A DNA stretch of 22,708 nucleotides from a virus. This document shows, piece by piece, positions 1 through 8,342 of this stretch. The stretch spans positions 1 through 22,708 of the IMG/VR virus record IMGVR_UViG_3300046007_004659; one strand, given 5' to 3'. The stretch's first letter is position 1; every line of letters starts with the position of its first letter. The position numbers and the translations under genes were made by a program. The notes below the pieces were generated by a model that was not told where the DNA came from, did no database searches, and was given only the letters and a program-made list of their open reading frames with translations.

Positions 1-63
1 AGATAGATAGCGACAGAAGCCAATAATTTTCTTGACTTAGTAGGTAGAAGTTCGGGATTAAAG

Positions 64-3000
64 GTGGCGTTAATGCAAGCTAAAATTAGCCTTGACGCAC
101 TTGGTTCATACGCAACAGCAGAAGCCGCAAATCAAGAAAAGGTAGGTAACGAAACAGTATCTTCTGGCCGTAAGAAAAAAGACGTTGTAAAAGACATTAA
201 GGAAGAATCCGACAAAGCAAAAGCAGAGGCCGCAGATGAGGTGTCAGAAAATTTAGACGTTACCGATATTATCGACAACTCCAAAGAGCCACCAAAACCA
301 CAAAGCAAAAAAGCAAGCGGTAAGAAAGCAGAACTTGAAAAGAAAAGAAAGGCCGCAATTGACCGTGTAAAAAAAGCATTTGCTAATAAAGGTGTCGCAG
401 GGCCACTCATGGCAATTACTCCCGAAAGAGCAGAACGTATTGAGGCAATCAAAGAACTTGCAAAGGTTGAGATTGAATCAGGCTTATATACCCTCAAAGA
501 AGTAATTGCAAAACTTGCTAAAGACCTGAATGGCGTTCTTTCTAAAAAGCAGATAAGCGATGTGTTGATTGGCGAATGGAATGAACTTGCTAAGATCGCA
601 GAGGAGGCTAAACGTACTGAATCAATTGAATTACTCAAAGACGCAATTGAAAACAAAGTAAGCGATAAGGCACTAAAAGCACTTGCCAAAGCGTTAAAAA
701 TGGCTGACCCCGAATTTATCAAAACGATGAATAAGGGCAAGCGCATGAGTGACGCTCAGATTGTGGAAGAAATACTTAAAGACCCACAGAAAGCGCAAGA
801 TTTACTTTATGCGGCACTTGGGGCTTTAATTGATGATGTTAATTCAGGAAACCACTTGGATTCAGTTGGCGTAAGTAAGCCAAAGAACATGAGTGATGAG
901 GAATGGGATGCAGTAAGAAAGAAGTATGTAATTAATAAATTCAAACAGTTTGTAGATACCCTTATTCCACTTGCAGATGAGAAATCGGTATCAATGGCCG
1001 ATCAGAAGCAAAAGCAGGAACAGGAGAAATTGGAACAAGCATGGTTGAAAGCAAAAGAAAGACGGGATAAGGCCAAAGTCAATGCGGAGAAGAAAAAGGC
1101 CGACAAAGAGGCTGAAAAACTTGCAGAAGCAGAATTAGAAGCAAGAGAAAAAGAACTTGCGGAAGCAGAAAGGCTTTGGAATAATTACGTTAATGAAAAG
1201 GTTAAAGAAGTAGTTTCTAAATTCTACAAAAATCCAAATTCAAATCAGACATTTGTTGAAGCACTTGTTGAAGCCATTCCTTCGCTATCTGTACAACAGG
1301 CAATTCAAATTGCAGAAAAGGTTCAGACACATATTAACAAAAAACTTGACCAGCGCGACAACAAGAGAATTAAAGAACTGATTAACGAAATGACAGATGG
1401 TCGTGAAGATTCGTCGGTTAATGAAGTCATGCAGAAAATATTCTTTAATCGTGGCGCAATTAGTCAATTCGGATTTACCAATATGCTTTCTAAGTATCTT
1501 GGGTATAAGGGGCTACCGCAACACGCAATTGCTCAGATAACGCAACTTGCACAACAGGCGGCAAGGATGCCCGGAGGTGCTTTGCGTACTCAAATTATGA
1601 ATCAAGCCAATACTATTGCAGCAAGTTATAGCAATACTGCATGGCAAAATTTATATGAGATACTAAGCGAAACACTTGTAAGAAACTTGCTTTCTAAGGT
1701 GAAGACAGCGTTTACAGGTGGTTTCAGCGTTGGTTTCTTTGCTATACCCAATGCGATAAAAAAGACTTTAATTAATCGTCCCGCTAACACAATTAGGGCG
1801 TTAAAGTTTACGGGTAAGAATTTATACAATGGAAGATGGGGCGTTCGCAATGCCTTCATGGAATCAATGTATAGACACAATGATCCGTTTGCACAGGCAA
1901 CCGAACGTGCTGATAACATTTATTCAAAAGACAGAGCTTGGCAAAGAGCAAGAAAAGCGACATTTTCAGAGATTAAAAAGCTATGGGGTGTTGATAAGGG
2001 CAGGGCTGCTTCGATGATCGCGGGTAGGGCTTTAATTGAGGGTACTTTTCAAGGTAAATTACCTATAACCAATATCATTCCTGATGCTATGGCGTTTATG
2101 AACTACATAGCATATAAATTCATGCAGGATATGAATTTAGCTTATATGGCGCAGGACAAAACCATAATGGAAGGTATTAAGCCGTCAGACCCTAAATTTA
2201 AAGATGAGTTCTTAAAGAAACTCTCAATGACACCTGCTCAGTTAAAGAGTATAGAAACGGCAGTAGACAATGAAATAGCGCAAGCGGTATCGCAAGGCGT
2301 TCCTGTTCCAAAAGGATTCAGAAAAGATCGTATCCGTGAAATGATTGCTCAGAACACAGACGAAATGTTGTTTCAACGAGCAATGGAACAATCGGTTTAC
2401 GATATTGGTATGAATAATCCAAAAAGTGCGCTTGGTGCGTTTGCTTATGGTAATTTGAGAAAACTAAAGTTTAAACCACAAGTAGAAGGCCAACTAAGTT
2501 TCTTGGGAATGTCAATTAATTTACTTAGCACAACGCTTGGGCTTTTTAGCCGTCAGGCAATTGTTCTTGGTGAAAGAGCGGCTCAATATGCCCCAATTAT
2601 CGGTACTGCTGCTTATTTATATCCAAAAAGGTTTGATTACAAGGATAATAAATTAGTTGTGCTGAAAGATGATAAAGACGAGGCATACAATATGTATAAA
2701 TCAGACCCAAAAGAAGCCGCATATCGCATTAGTGTTTCTGTTGCGGTACTTGGTCTTGCTGCTTATATTTTGGCTAATTGGTGGGATGATGAAGAAATAA
2801 TTGATCCCGCAACGGGCGAAAAAGTTGTTGACCCCGAAACAGGAAAGCCACTTACAAGACAAAGGTATTTAATGGGCGGCAAGGTTGATTTCTTTGGAAG
2901 TTCACCAAAGATAAGAAGGGAAGACAGGGGTATTGATCCAACTAACACGATGAGAGTTTATTCAGATGATGGGACGTTTAGGGATGTTCCGTTTGAAGCA

Positions 3001-3957
3001 ATGGGTCAAATGTATGCCTTTGTAATGGGGCTTGGTCAATTAAGAGATAAACAGAGATATGGTGTTGAAAAAGTTGTGTTGGACGCAGACAAATTAAAAG
3101 ACCCAACAACAATAAAAGCCGAACTTCAACAATCGGCTGAAATAGACTGGGCTTCACTTGCAACCGCTTCTGCTGCTAATGCCGCCAATACTGATTTTCA
3201 AACAGTATCGAAAATTGTAAAAGTTCTACAAGCAAGGGAAAAGGCCGATATACCCGCAGGACTGTTTGATGTGCTTGTGATTAACCCTGCAAAAGGAACT
3301 GTAAATCCTGCTGTGGTGAGATCATTGCAAGAGCAATATTACAACATGAGTGATAGGTATAAAACCTACATTAAACTTGAAAGCGATGTACAAAATTTAG
3401 GGACATATCTTGCAAAAGACGTATGGTTTTTAGACCCGTGGATTGAAAACAGAAAAGACTATGAAAGCGTAGATATTTTTGGAAATAAAATAGCATATCC
3501 ACCTATCTATAATGATTTTCTTGGTTCTTTTGGCAGCACGACCAACTACGTTATGGCTAACCATGTAGAAGAACATAAGGATATGTACAGTCTTTTCATG
3601 GTAGATGGCAAATACATTCCATATCCCGCAAGATACATTTATAGACCATCTAAATTTGATATGGCGGGGATGGACAAATCAGTTAAAGTTGAGGATAATC
3701 TTCAACGCATGATTTCTGATAAAACCTATGAAAACTTTGGTGTTATTGTCAAGCAGAATATGGACTTAATCAAATCAGTCACCGATTACGACCAAAGAAG
3801 GGAATTACTTGATAATATGTTTGATTTTGCAAGTTATCAAGCTGTTTTATTTGCTTTTCCTAATTCACAGCGCAAGCCGTCAGATACCGAAGTTGAAAAA
3901 ACACCGCAAGAAAAAGAGGCGATGAACTCATTTACAATATCGAATTTACCTAAATAA
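64..3957 (+). CDS. Large virion-associated protein candidate (1297 aa), possibly an internal or ejected protein
   Basis: I do not recognise a named family. The first 400 or so residues are rich in Lys, Glu and Ala, with a strongly charged coiled coil at about 308-379. The middle has hydrophobic stretches at about 549-562, 816-845 and 885-905, so it may meet a membrane. The C-terminal third is mixed and globular. Size, position ahead of the lysis genes and this mosaic fit an internal virion or DNA-ejection protein of Bacteroidota phages; that is inference. The start is unsure: GTG at 64 and ATG at 73 are both possible. The frame is open back to a TAG at 4-6, and the intervening codons also look coding, so the gene may really start upstream. 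It ends in TAA, with 91 bases before the next gene. Confidence 0.6.
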   Translation: MALMQAKISLDALGSYATAEAANQEKVGNETVSSGRKKKDVVKDIKEESDKAKAEAADEVSENLDVTDIIDNSKEPPKPQSKKASGKKAELEKKRKAAIDRVKKAFANKGVAGPLMAITPERAERIEAIKELAKVEIESGLYTLKEVIAKLAKDLNGVLSKKQISDVLIGEWNELAKIAEEAKRTESIELLKDAIENKVSDKALKALAKALKMADPEFIKTMNKGKRMSDAQIVEEILKDPQKAQDLLYAALGALIDDVNSGNHLDSVGVSKPKNMSDEEWDAVRKKYVINKFKQFVDTLIPLADEKSVSMADQKQKQEQEKLEQAWLKAKERRDKAKVNAEKKKADKEAEKLAEAELEAREKELAEAERLWNNYVNEKVKEVVSKFYKNPNSNQTFVEALVEAIPSLSVQQAIQIAEKVQTHINKKLDQRDNKRIKELINEMTDGREDSSVNEVMQKIFFNRGAISQFGFTNMLSKYLGYKGLPQHAIAQITQLAQQAARMPGGALRTQIMNQANTIAASYSNTAWQNLYEILSETLVRNLLSKVKTAFTGGFSVGFFAIPNAIKKTLINRPANTIRALKFTGKNLYNGRWGVRNAFMESMYRHNDPFAQATERADNIYSKDRAWQRARKATFSEIKKLWGVDKGRAASMIAGRALIEGTFQGKLPITNIIPDAMAFMNYIAYKFMQDMNLAYMAQDKTIMEGIKPSDPKFKDEFLKKLSMTPAQLKSIETAVDNEIAQAVSQGVPVPKGFRKDRIREMIAQNTDEMLFQRAMEQSVYDIGMNNPKSALGAFAYGNLRKLKFKPQVEGQLSFLGMSINLLSTTLGLFSRQAIVLGERAAQYAPIIGTAAYLYPKRFDYKDNKLVVLKDDKDEAYNMYKSDPKEAAYRISVSVAVLGLAAYILANWWDDEEIIDPATGEKVVDPETGKPLTRQRYLMGGKVDFFGSSPKIRREDRGIDPTNTMRVYSDDGTFRDVPFEAMGQMYAFVMGLGQLRDKQRYGVEKVVLDADKLKDPTTIKAELQQSAEIDWASLATASAANAANTDFQTVSKIVKVLQAREKADIPAGLFDVLVINPAKGTVNPAVVRSLQEQYYNMSDRYKTYIKLESDVQNLGTYLAKDVWFLDPWIENRKDYESVDIFGNKIAYPPIYNDFLGSFGSTTNYVMANHVEEHKDMYSLFMVDGKYIPYPARYIYRPSKFDMAGMDKSVKVEDNLQRMISDKTYENFGVIVKQNMDLIKSVTDYDQRRELLDNMFDFASYQAVLFAFPNSQRKPSDTEVEKTPQEKEAMNSFTISNLPK

Positions 3958-4048
3958 ACTTTAATTAATATTCAACCTTTATTTATATTTAATTTCGCAT
4001 TATGGCTAAAGTAAAAGAAATAATTTTTTAGGAAACAACGTTGAAATT

Positions 4049-4420
4049 ATGAAAGAAAACTCCGACTTTTGGCTAATTGCCTATGAGTTTTGGAAATTAC
4101 TTGTTAAGTGGTTTCCGACCATTGCGATAGGGATAATATCTTCATGGATAAGTGTTCAATTCCAGATTCATAGAAAGAAGGTTGAAACCGTTAAACAGGC
4201 ATGGGGAATAGGCGTTATGGCATTTCTTTTGTCGATGCTTGTAAATTATGTTGCGTCATTAAGGTTTGAGCCTTTTATAGCAAATGCGATGGGTATAGGT
4301 ACGGCAATTTATGGTCGTGATTTGCTTTTATGGTTTTTTGCTAATTGGGATGGAGTTTTGCGTGGTATCTTTGGTGTATTCAAGGTTAAGATACCTAAGA
4401 AAGACGAGGAACAAGATTAA
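4049..4420 (+). CDS. Multi-pass small membrane protein, holin candidate (123 aa)
   Basis: The protein has about three hydrophobic segments, near residues 17-36, 50-68 and 77-97, and a short charged tail ending in KKDEEQD. Size, topology and place just ahead of a second small membrane protein and the peptidase gene fit a phage holin, which would make holes in the inner membrane at lysis. The GTAIYGRD stretch recalls some holin families, but I cannot assign one. The start is ATG after a GAAATT leader; the next gene follows 11 bases after the TAA. It could also be an unrelated membrane protein. Confidence 0.6.
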   Translation: MKENSDFWLIAYEFWKLLVKWFPTIAIGIISSWISVQFQIHRKKVETVKQAWGIGVMAFLLSMLVNYVASLRFEPFIANAMGIGTAIYGRDLLLWFFANWDGVLRGIFGVFKVKIPKKDEEQD

Positions 4421-4431
4421 TTTAGATCACA

Positions 4432-4641
4432 ATGAGTACAAGGGTAAAAACACCTAAAGAATTTTGGGACGTTAGAACGTCTAAAAAATTTAAGAAATTG
4501 GGAATAGTTCTTGGTGGTATGGGAACTGCTTTGATGGGTGCTTCGGCAGTTGGCTTGCCTAACATAGTTTCTGTTGCGGGGTTTGTGCTAATGGTTGGTG
4601 GCGGTGTTGTAGCGAATATCTTCACCGACGAGCCGAAGTAA
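4432..4641 (+). CDS. Two-helix small membrane protein (69 aa), second holin or antiholin candidate
   Basis: A basic N-terminus (about 20 residues) is followed by two Gly/Ala/Val-rich hydrophobic helices at about 22-40 and 44-64 and a short acidic end (FTDEPK). This hairpin topology is seen in small holins and antiholins. It sits 11 bases behind the first holin candidate and directly before a hairpin terminator, so the two are likely one lysis unit. No enzymatic motif is present. Function is inferred from topology and position only. Confidence 0.55.
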   Translation: MSTRVKTPKEFWDVRTSKKFKKLGIVLGGMGTALMGASAVGLPNIVSVAGFVLMVGGGVVANIFTDEPK

Positions 4642-4647
4642 AATGAA

Positions 4648-4683
4648 AACGCCACAGGGTGTTTTCAAGTTTCCTGTGGCGTT
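4648..4683. terminator. Hairpin terminator after the holin pair
   Basis: AACGCCACAGG (4648-4658) and CCTGTGGCGTT (4673-4683) form a perfect 11-bp stem with a 14-base loop. On the + strand the stem is followed by CTTCAATTC, a poor U-tract. On the - strand it is followed by TTCATTTTA, which is better. It may work in both directions, and could also end a short leftward transcript from the promoter-like site at 4742-4771. Confidence 0.65.
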
Positions 4684-4741
4684 CTTCAATTCTCATCTCC
4701 CGATTGCCTAAAGATTTGATATTCAAGCGCGAATTGCGATG

Positions 4742-4771
4742 CAAATATATACAAATAAACTAATTAAGCAA
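4742..4771 (-). promoter_or_regulatory. Bacteroidota-type promoter motif, leftward
   Basis: Read on the - strand, TTG (4771-4769), a 19-base spacer and TATATTTG (4749-4742) match the known Bacteroidota consensus TTG-N19-21-TAnnTTTG exactly. Start of transcription would be near 4735, heading toward the hairpin at 4683-4648 and antisense to nothing annotated until the holin genes. The region is AT-rich, so a chance match is possible. Confidence 0.35.
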
Positions 4772-4776
4772 ATAAA

Positions 4777-5157
4777 ATGCCATCAAGAAAAATCGAAGAT
4801 TGCACCTACCTGCTTCAAAACGCATGGTGCGATACAAGGGAAAAGTTTATAGAAATGTACCCATACGCTCCCGAACCAATACTTACTTGTACATTCAGAT
4901 CAAACGACGAGCAAGCTGATTTATATGCTCAGGGCAGAACAGAGCCGGGCAAGATCGTCACCAACATAAAGGCAAACGGAAAGCACAACCGTAAACCCGC
5001 ACAGGCTTTTGATATTGCGTTTAGAAAAAAAGGAGGTAGTCTTGATTGGTCAGGTCAAAACTTTAGAAACTTTGCGGCTATAATGAGCGCAGAATATCCA
5101 ATGGTGACTTGGGGTGGTAATTGGAAGATGAGAGATTTACCACACTTTGAGGAATAA
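4777..5157 (+). CDS. M15-family peptidase, endolysin (126 aa)
   Basis: The protein shows the core of the VanY/L-alanyl-D-glutamate peptidase family (M15), which cuts peptide links in peptidoglycan. Visible landmarks are TCTFRSNDEQADLYAQGR (37-54), with the conserved Arg-Ser and Gln; a histidine and aspartate in KHNRKPAQAFDIAF (69-82; H70 and D79 as likely zinc ligands); and WGGNW...DLPHFE at the end (H123 as third ligand). The length fits a single-domain enzyme. There is no signal peptide, so it probably needs the holin candidates just upstream to reach its substrate. The start is ATG after an A-rich leader. Confidence 0.88.
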   Translation: MPSRKIEDCTYLLQNAWCDTREKFIEMYPYAPEPILTCTFRSNDEQADLYAQGRTEPGKIVTNIKANGKHNRKPAQAFDIAFRKKGGSLDWSGQNFRNFAAIMSAEYPMVTWGGNWKMRDLPHFEE

Positions 5158-5175
5158 CAAATTAACAAACAAATA

Positions 5176-5670
5176 ATGTCGTTCCTACCCGAACAACCCA
5201 TGCCGAACCCAATCCCCTACAATATTGACGGGGATAAAATTCTACACCTTAGAACGCCAAAACAGATTTTTAAGTACCTTAAATCACTTAAATACCCAAT
5301 AGAACCACTTGAAATCTTAATTCATAATCACAGGCGAAAAAAAGACCCCGTGACAAGGCAGTTTTTATCGGCAACTCCCGAAGCAATTAAGCAAATGATA
5401 TTCAGTGCCGCCCCGATTCCGATAGACCAAATTCAAGGTACAAGGGCAAGTCAAAAACAAAAACAAAAGATTGAGGAAGATGAGGCAAGGAAAGAAAAAC
5501 AAATTCAGAAAAATCGTAAGCCCATGAGAACGGGTATAAAGTGGGTGGAGGCTAAAAGATTATGGAAGGATAAATTTAACCCCGAATTATTTGAAAACAA
5601 GTATCCTACCCTTGATGAATTTGTTACCTTTGCTCACGACAACGAACTAAATTTAGTCCCTCGTCAGTAA
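5176..5670 (+). CDS. Unknown phage protein (164 aa)
   Basis: I do not recognise this protein. A Pro-rich N-terminus leads into a section with PKQIFKYLKSLKYPIEPLEI (about 29-48). Then comes a charged Lys/Gln/Glu linker (about 93-120) and a C-terminal part with WVEAKRLWKDKF. It is soluble, with no membrane segment. It lies between the endolysin and the tail fibre, 9 bases ahead of the fibre start, so it is probably made with the late genes. A virion or assembly role is possible but unproven. Confidence 0.7.
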   Translation: MSFLPEQPMPNPIPYNIDGDKILHLRTPKQIFKYLKSLKYPIEPLEILIHNHRRKKDPVTRQFLSATPEAIKQMIFSAAPIPIDQIQGTRASQKQKQKIEEDEARKEKQIQKNRKPMRTGIKWVEAKRLWKDKFNPELFENKYPTLDEFVTFAHDNELNLVPRQ

Positions 5671-5679
5671 AAAAAAACA

Positions 5680-7722
5680 ATGGCTTCTATTTCGGTAACA
5701 AATATTCAGATCGGAAACAATGATACCGTACATTTTTACGACGGCTCAACCATTATTCAATCCGTTTCTCAAATTGTTCCCAATACGACACCATACATTT
5801 TAAGAGATGGATTAAACATTGTTATTATCAACCGAAATCCCGGCAATGATGTTCAACTAAAAGACGGTTCACGAGCCAACGATCATCTTGTGTTCAACAC
5901 AATGTATGTTCTTAATGTTGGTTCAAGGTCATACACGCCCGTAAATCAAGCCTTACAAAATGCGGGTGACTTAAATCTACAACGGGCAAGACAAATTTAT
6001 TCTGAATTAGTTCTAAATGTTTTCAAGGGTTGTTGCGACTGTTCTGAAAACGGTGAGTGCGCTATTCAGTATCAATATACTTCTGACCTTGAAACAGGTC
6101 AATTCTATACCATAAGCGGTAAATTGCTTATGAGCATGGATAGTTTTAACGGAACTGATTTTTCGGGGCTACTTAATCAACTTGGAAATAATTCATGGCT
6201 TTGGTTCACAAAGGATTCAGACCCTAATTCGTTTTTTATATATGAGATAAGCAATTACATTGTAATAAGCGGGCTTGCTGTATGGGATTACGTTTTAATT
6301 GATAGCAAGGGCGTTCTTTCCAATAGCGATATACTTTGTTTGGATATTAAGCCCGCTATTGGGGGCGGTGGTGGCGGTTCGGGAACAGTTACTTCGGTAG
6401 GATTAACAATGCCAAGTGCTTTTAATGTATCGGGAAGCCCCATAACAAATTCAGGAACATTAGCCGTTGCCGCCGCAGGTTTATCAAGTCAATACATTAG
6501 AGGCGATGGTACATTGGCTAATTTTCCTACATCAATAGGAGGGGGTGCATCGGTAAATTATTACCTTAATGGCTCTGTTAATCAAGGTGTTTTTGCAGGA
6601 AATACTTATTACGAAATGAATAGAGTGCCTGTTATTGGATTAGGCACTAACTTTACAATAGCGACCAACGGATATATAGCTCAGTTCATAACAGACGCAA
6701 ATGATCCTTCTCAACTTAATATACCAGCGGGTAATTGGAATTTTGAGATGTATTTTCAAGCATCAAGTTCGGGAGGAAGCCCTTCATTTTATGTAGAATT
6801 ATACAAATGGGATGGTGCAACTTTTACTTTAATAGCATCAAGTTCTGCTAATCCCGAAGGAATTACTAATGGTACGGCAATAGATTTATATCTTACTGCA
6901 TTGAGTGTACCCGCAACTACTTTGGCTCTTACAGATAGATTAGCGGTAAGGGTGTATGTAAATAATAGCGGTAGAACAATTACCCTACACACGGAAGACA
7001 GCAACCTGTGTGAAGTTATAACCACTTTTACAACGGGTTTAACCGCATTGAATGGACTTACTGCACAAGTACAGAATTTAGCAGTAGGAACATCGGGAAC
7101 TGACTTTAATATTAGTTCTGTTACAGCAACGCATACATTTAATTTACCGACGGCCTCAGCTACGAACAGAGGCGCACTTTCTTCTGCCGACTGGACTACA
7201 TTTAACGACAAAGCTCCTTTAGCGTCCCCTGCTTTCACGGGCATACCGACAGCTCCTACTGCGGCAATAGGAACTAATACAGCACAATTAGCGACTACTC
7301 AGTTTGTTCAAGCAGCAATTGCGGGTACAACAAAAATAACGGCATACGGAGTAAAAATGCCGGGTGTAGGTCTTACTGCGGGAGCTACAAACTTTACGGA
7401 TTTTTACGGTAGTTCAGCATATAGCGCGACAGAATCTACAAGGTTTTGTGTTGCGGGAGTGACAGGAACAATTCAAACTTTTGATATATACATTCAAGGC
7501 GCACAACCTGTAACGGGGTCGCTTACGGCTAATGTTCGTGTAAATGCCGTAACTTCTGGTTCTGCGCTAATAATAGCTGCGGGTTCTGCTGCGGGGGTAT
7601 ATTCTATAAGTGCGCTTGGCATAGCTATTATTAGAACAGACGTTCTTAATTACAGGATTCAAAATTCTGCTCTTTCATCTTCGGCAGCAATTGTTTCAAT
7701 AGCATCAACAATTACCACATAA
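5680..7722 (+). CDS. Tail fibre or receptor-binding protein with Phage_fiber_2 repeat (680 aa)
   Basis: This is a modular fibre. Residues 1-110 form a likely virion-attachment part. A cysteine cluster GCCDCSENGEC lies near 117-127. A Gly-rich hinge (about 228-234) is followed by TVTSVGLTMPS and YIRGDGTLANFP, linker motifs common in Bacteroidota phage fibres. Residues about 290-450 look like an all-beta domain (VELYKWDG, LAVRVYVNN). LSSADWTTFNDKAPL and the following TAPTAAIGTNTAQLATTQFV (about 498-545) form a Phage_fiber_2-type repeat. The last 130 residues are Ala/Ser/Thr-rich and probably form the tip. The role would be adsorption to the host surface. A glycine-coding run (GGGGGCGGTGGTGGCGG) marks the hinge at DNA level. 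Confidence 0.85.
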   Translation: MASISVTNIQIGNNDTVHFYDGSTIIQSVSQIVPNTTPYILRDGLNIVIINRNPGNDVQLKDGSRANDHLVFNTMYVLNVGSRSYTPVNQALQNAGDLNLQRARQIYSELVLNVFKGCCDCSENGECAIQYQYTSDLETGQFYTISGKLLMSMDSFNGTDFSGLLNQLGNNSWLWFTKDSDPNSFFIYEISNYIVISGLAVWDYVLIDSKGVLSNSDILCLDIKPAIGGGGGGSGTVTSVGLTMPSAFNVSGSPITNSGTLAVAAAGLSSQYIRGDGTLANFPTSIGGGASVNYYLNGSVNQGVFAGNTYYEMNRVPVIGLGTNFTIATNGYIAQFITDANDPSQLNIPAGNWNFEMYFQASSSGGSPSFYVELYKWDGATFTLIASSSANPEGITNGTAIDLYLTALSVPATTLALTDRLAVRVYVNNSGRTITLHTEDSNLCEVITTFTTGLTALNGLTAQVQNLAVGTSGTDFNISSVTATHTFNLPTASATNRGALSSADWTTFNDKAPLASPAFTGIPTAPTAAIGTNTAQLATTQFVQAAIAGTTKITAYGVKMPGVGLTAGATNFTDFYGSSAYSATESTRFCVAGVTGTIQTFDIYIQGAQPVTGSLTANVRVNAVTSGSALIIAAGSAAGVYSISALGIAIIRTDVLNYRIQNSALSSSAAIVSIASTITT

Positions 7723-7729
7723 AAAAAAA

Positions 7730-8023
7730 ATGTACACAATAACATCAGAAATTGAAGAACAAACGGGTGAAACTATTTTGATTAAAATAGAATCTAATGG
7801 CGTTTTTATCATACTAAGTAATTTAATTGCTAACGCATATAGAAACGAACATTCTGCGATAATTAATTTGATAGAATCAAACAGAGTAAAGTTATTGCGT
7901 TTCTGTGATTTACTTGAATCAGACCCGAACACAGCATTTGTAATATTCTGCGATGAGAATGATATTTACATTCACGATATTGACGAGGTTAATCCACCTG
8001 ATGGATTGATAAGTGGTAACTAA
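7730..8023 (+). CDS. Small acidic unknown protein (97 aa)
   Basis: I do not recognise this protein. It is acidic and alternates hydrophobic and charged residues, with IFCDENDIYIHDIDEVNPPD near the end, and has no membrane segment or signal. It starts seven bases after the fibre stop codon, behind a run of A residues, so it is likely co-transcribed with the fibre. It may be a fibre assembly partner, but nothing in the sequence shows that. Confidence 0.65.
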   Translation: MYTITSEIEEQTGETILIKIESNGVFIILSNLIANAYRNEHSAIINLIESNRVKLLRFCDLLESDPNTAFVIFCDENDIYIHDIDEVNPPDGLISGN

Positions 8024-8039
8024 TTAAAACAAATATAAA

Positions 8040-8324
8040 ATGACAAATCAAACACACGGCCTGAATTTCGGGCAAGCAATCGAAGCCCTGAAAGCGGGTA
8101 AAAAAGTAGCCCGTGAGGGTTGGAATGGAAAGGGAATGTATGCCTATTATGTTGACGGAAGCACATTCACCGTAAACAGACCCCCGTTAAACACCATTTT
8201 TTCAGAAGGAACATCTGTGCAGTACAGACCACACATTGACCTTAAGGCCGCTGATGGCACTTGTGGTGTATGGAATCCAAACATGATGGATATTCTTGGT
8301 GAAGACTGGCGCATTATTGACTAA
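8040..8324 (+). CDS. tad2: Tad2-like anti-Thoeris protein, DUF2829 family (94 aa)
   Basis: The whole protein is one DUF2829 domain. FGQAIEALKAGKKVAREGWN (10-29) then GKGM is the family N-terminal signature. HIDLKAADGTCGVW (65-78) and MMDILGEDWRI (82-92) match its C-terminal part, and 94 residues is the usual length. Characterised members (Tad2) bind and sequester the cyclic ADP-ribose-type signal made by the Thoeris defence sensor ThsB, so Thoeris cannot kill the infected cell. Many DUF2829 proteins are untested, so activity here is inference. It is placed in the late tail operon, with 15 bases to the gene before and 18 to the gene after. Confidence 0.75.
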   Translation: MTNQTHGLNFGQAIEALKAGKKVAREGWNGKGMYAYYVDGSTFTVNRPPLNTIFSEGTSVQYRPHIDLKAADGTCGVWNPNMMDILGEDWRIID

Positions 8325-8342
8325 CACCCAAAATTAATTAAG

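Noticed and set aside
132-746. Long - strand frame of 204 codons opposite the large virion gene
   Set aside because: It is a shadow of the Lys/Glu/Ala-rich + strand gene; the Ser/Ala/Leu composition of the shadow is what that codon use produces.
4002-4031. Nine-codon frame starting ATGGCTAAAG ahead of the holin candidate
   Set aside because: It ends at TAG after nine residues, has no coupling to the next start, and even read-through leaves the holin frame.
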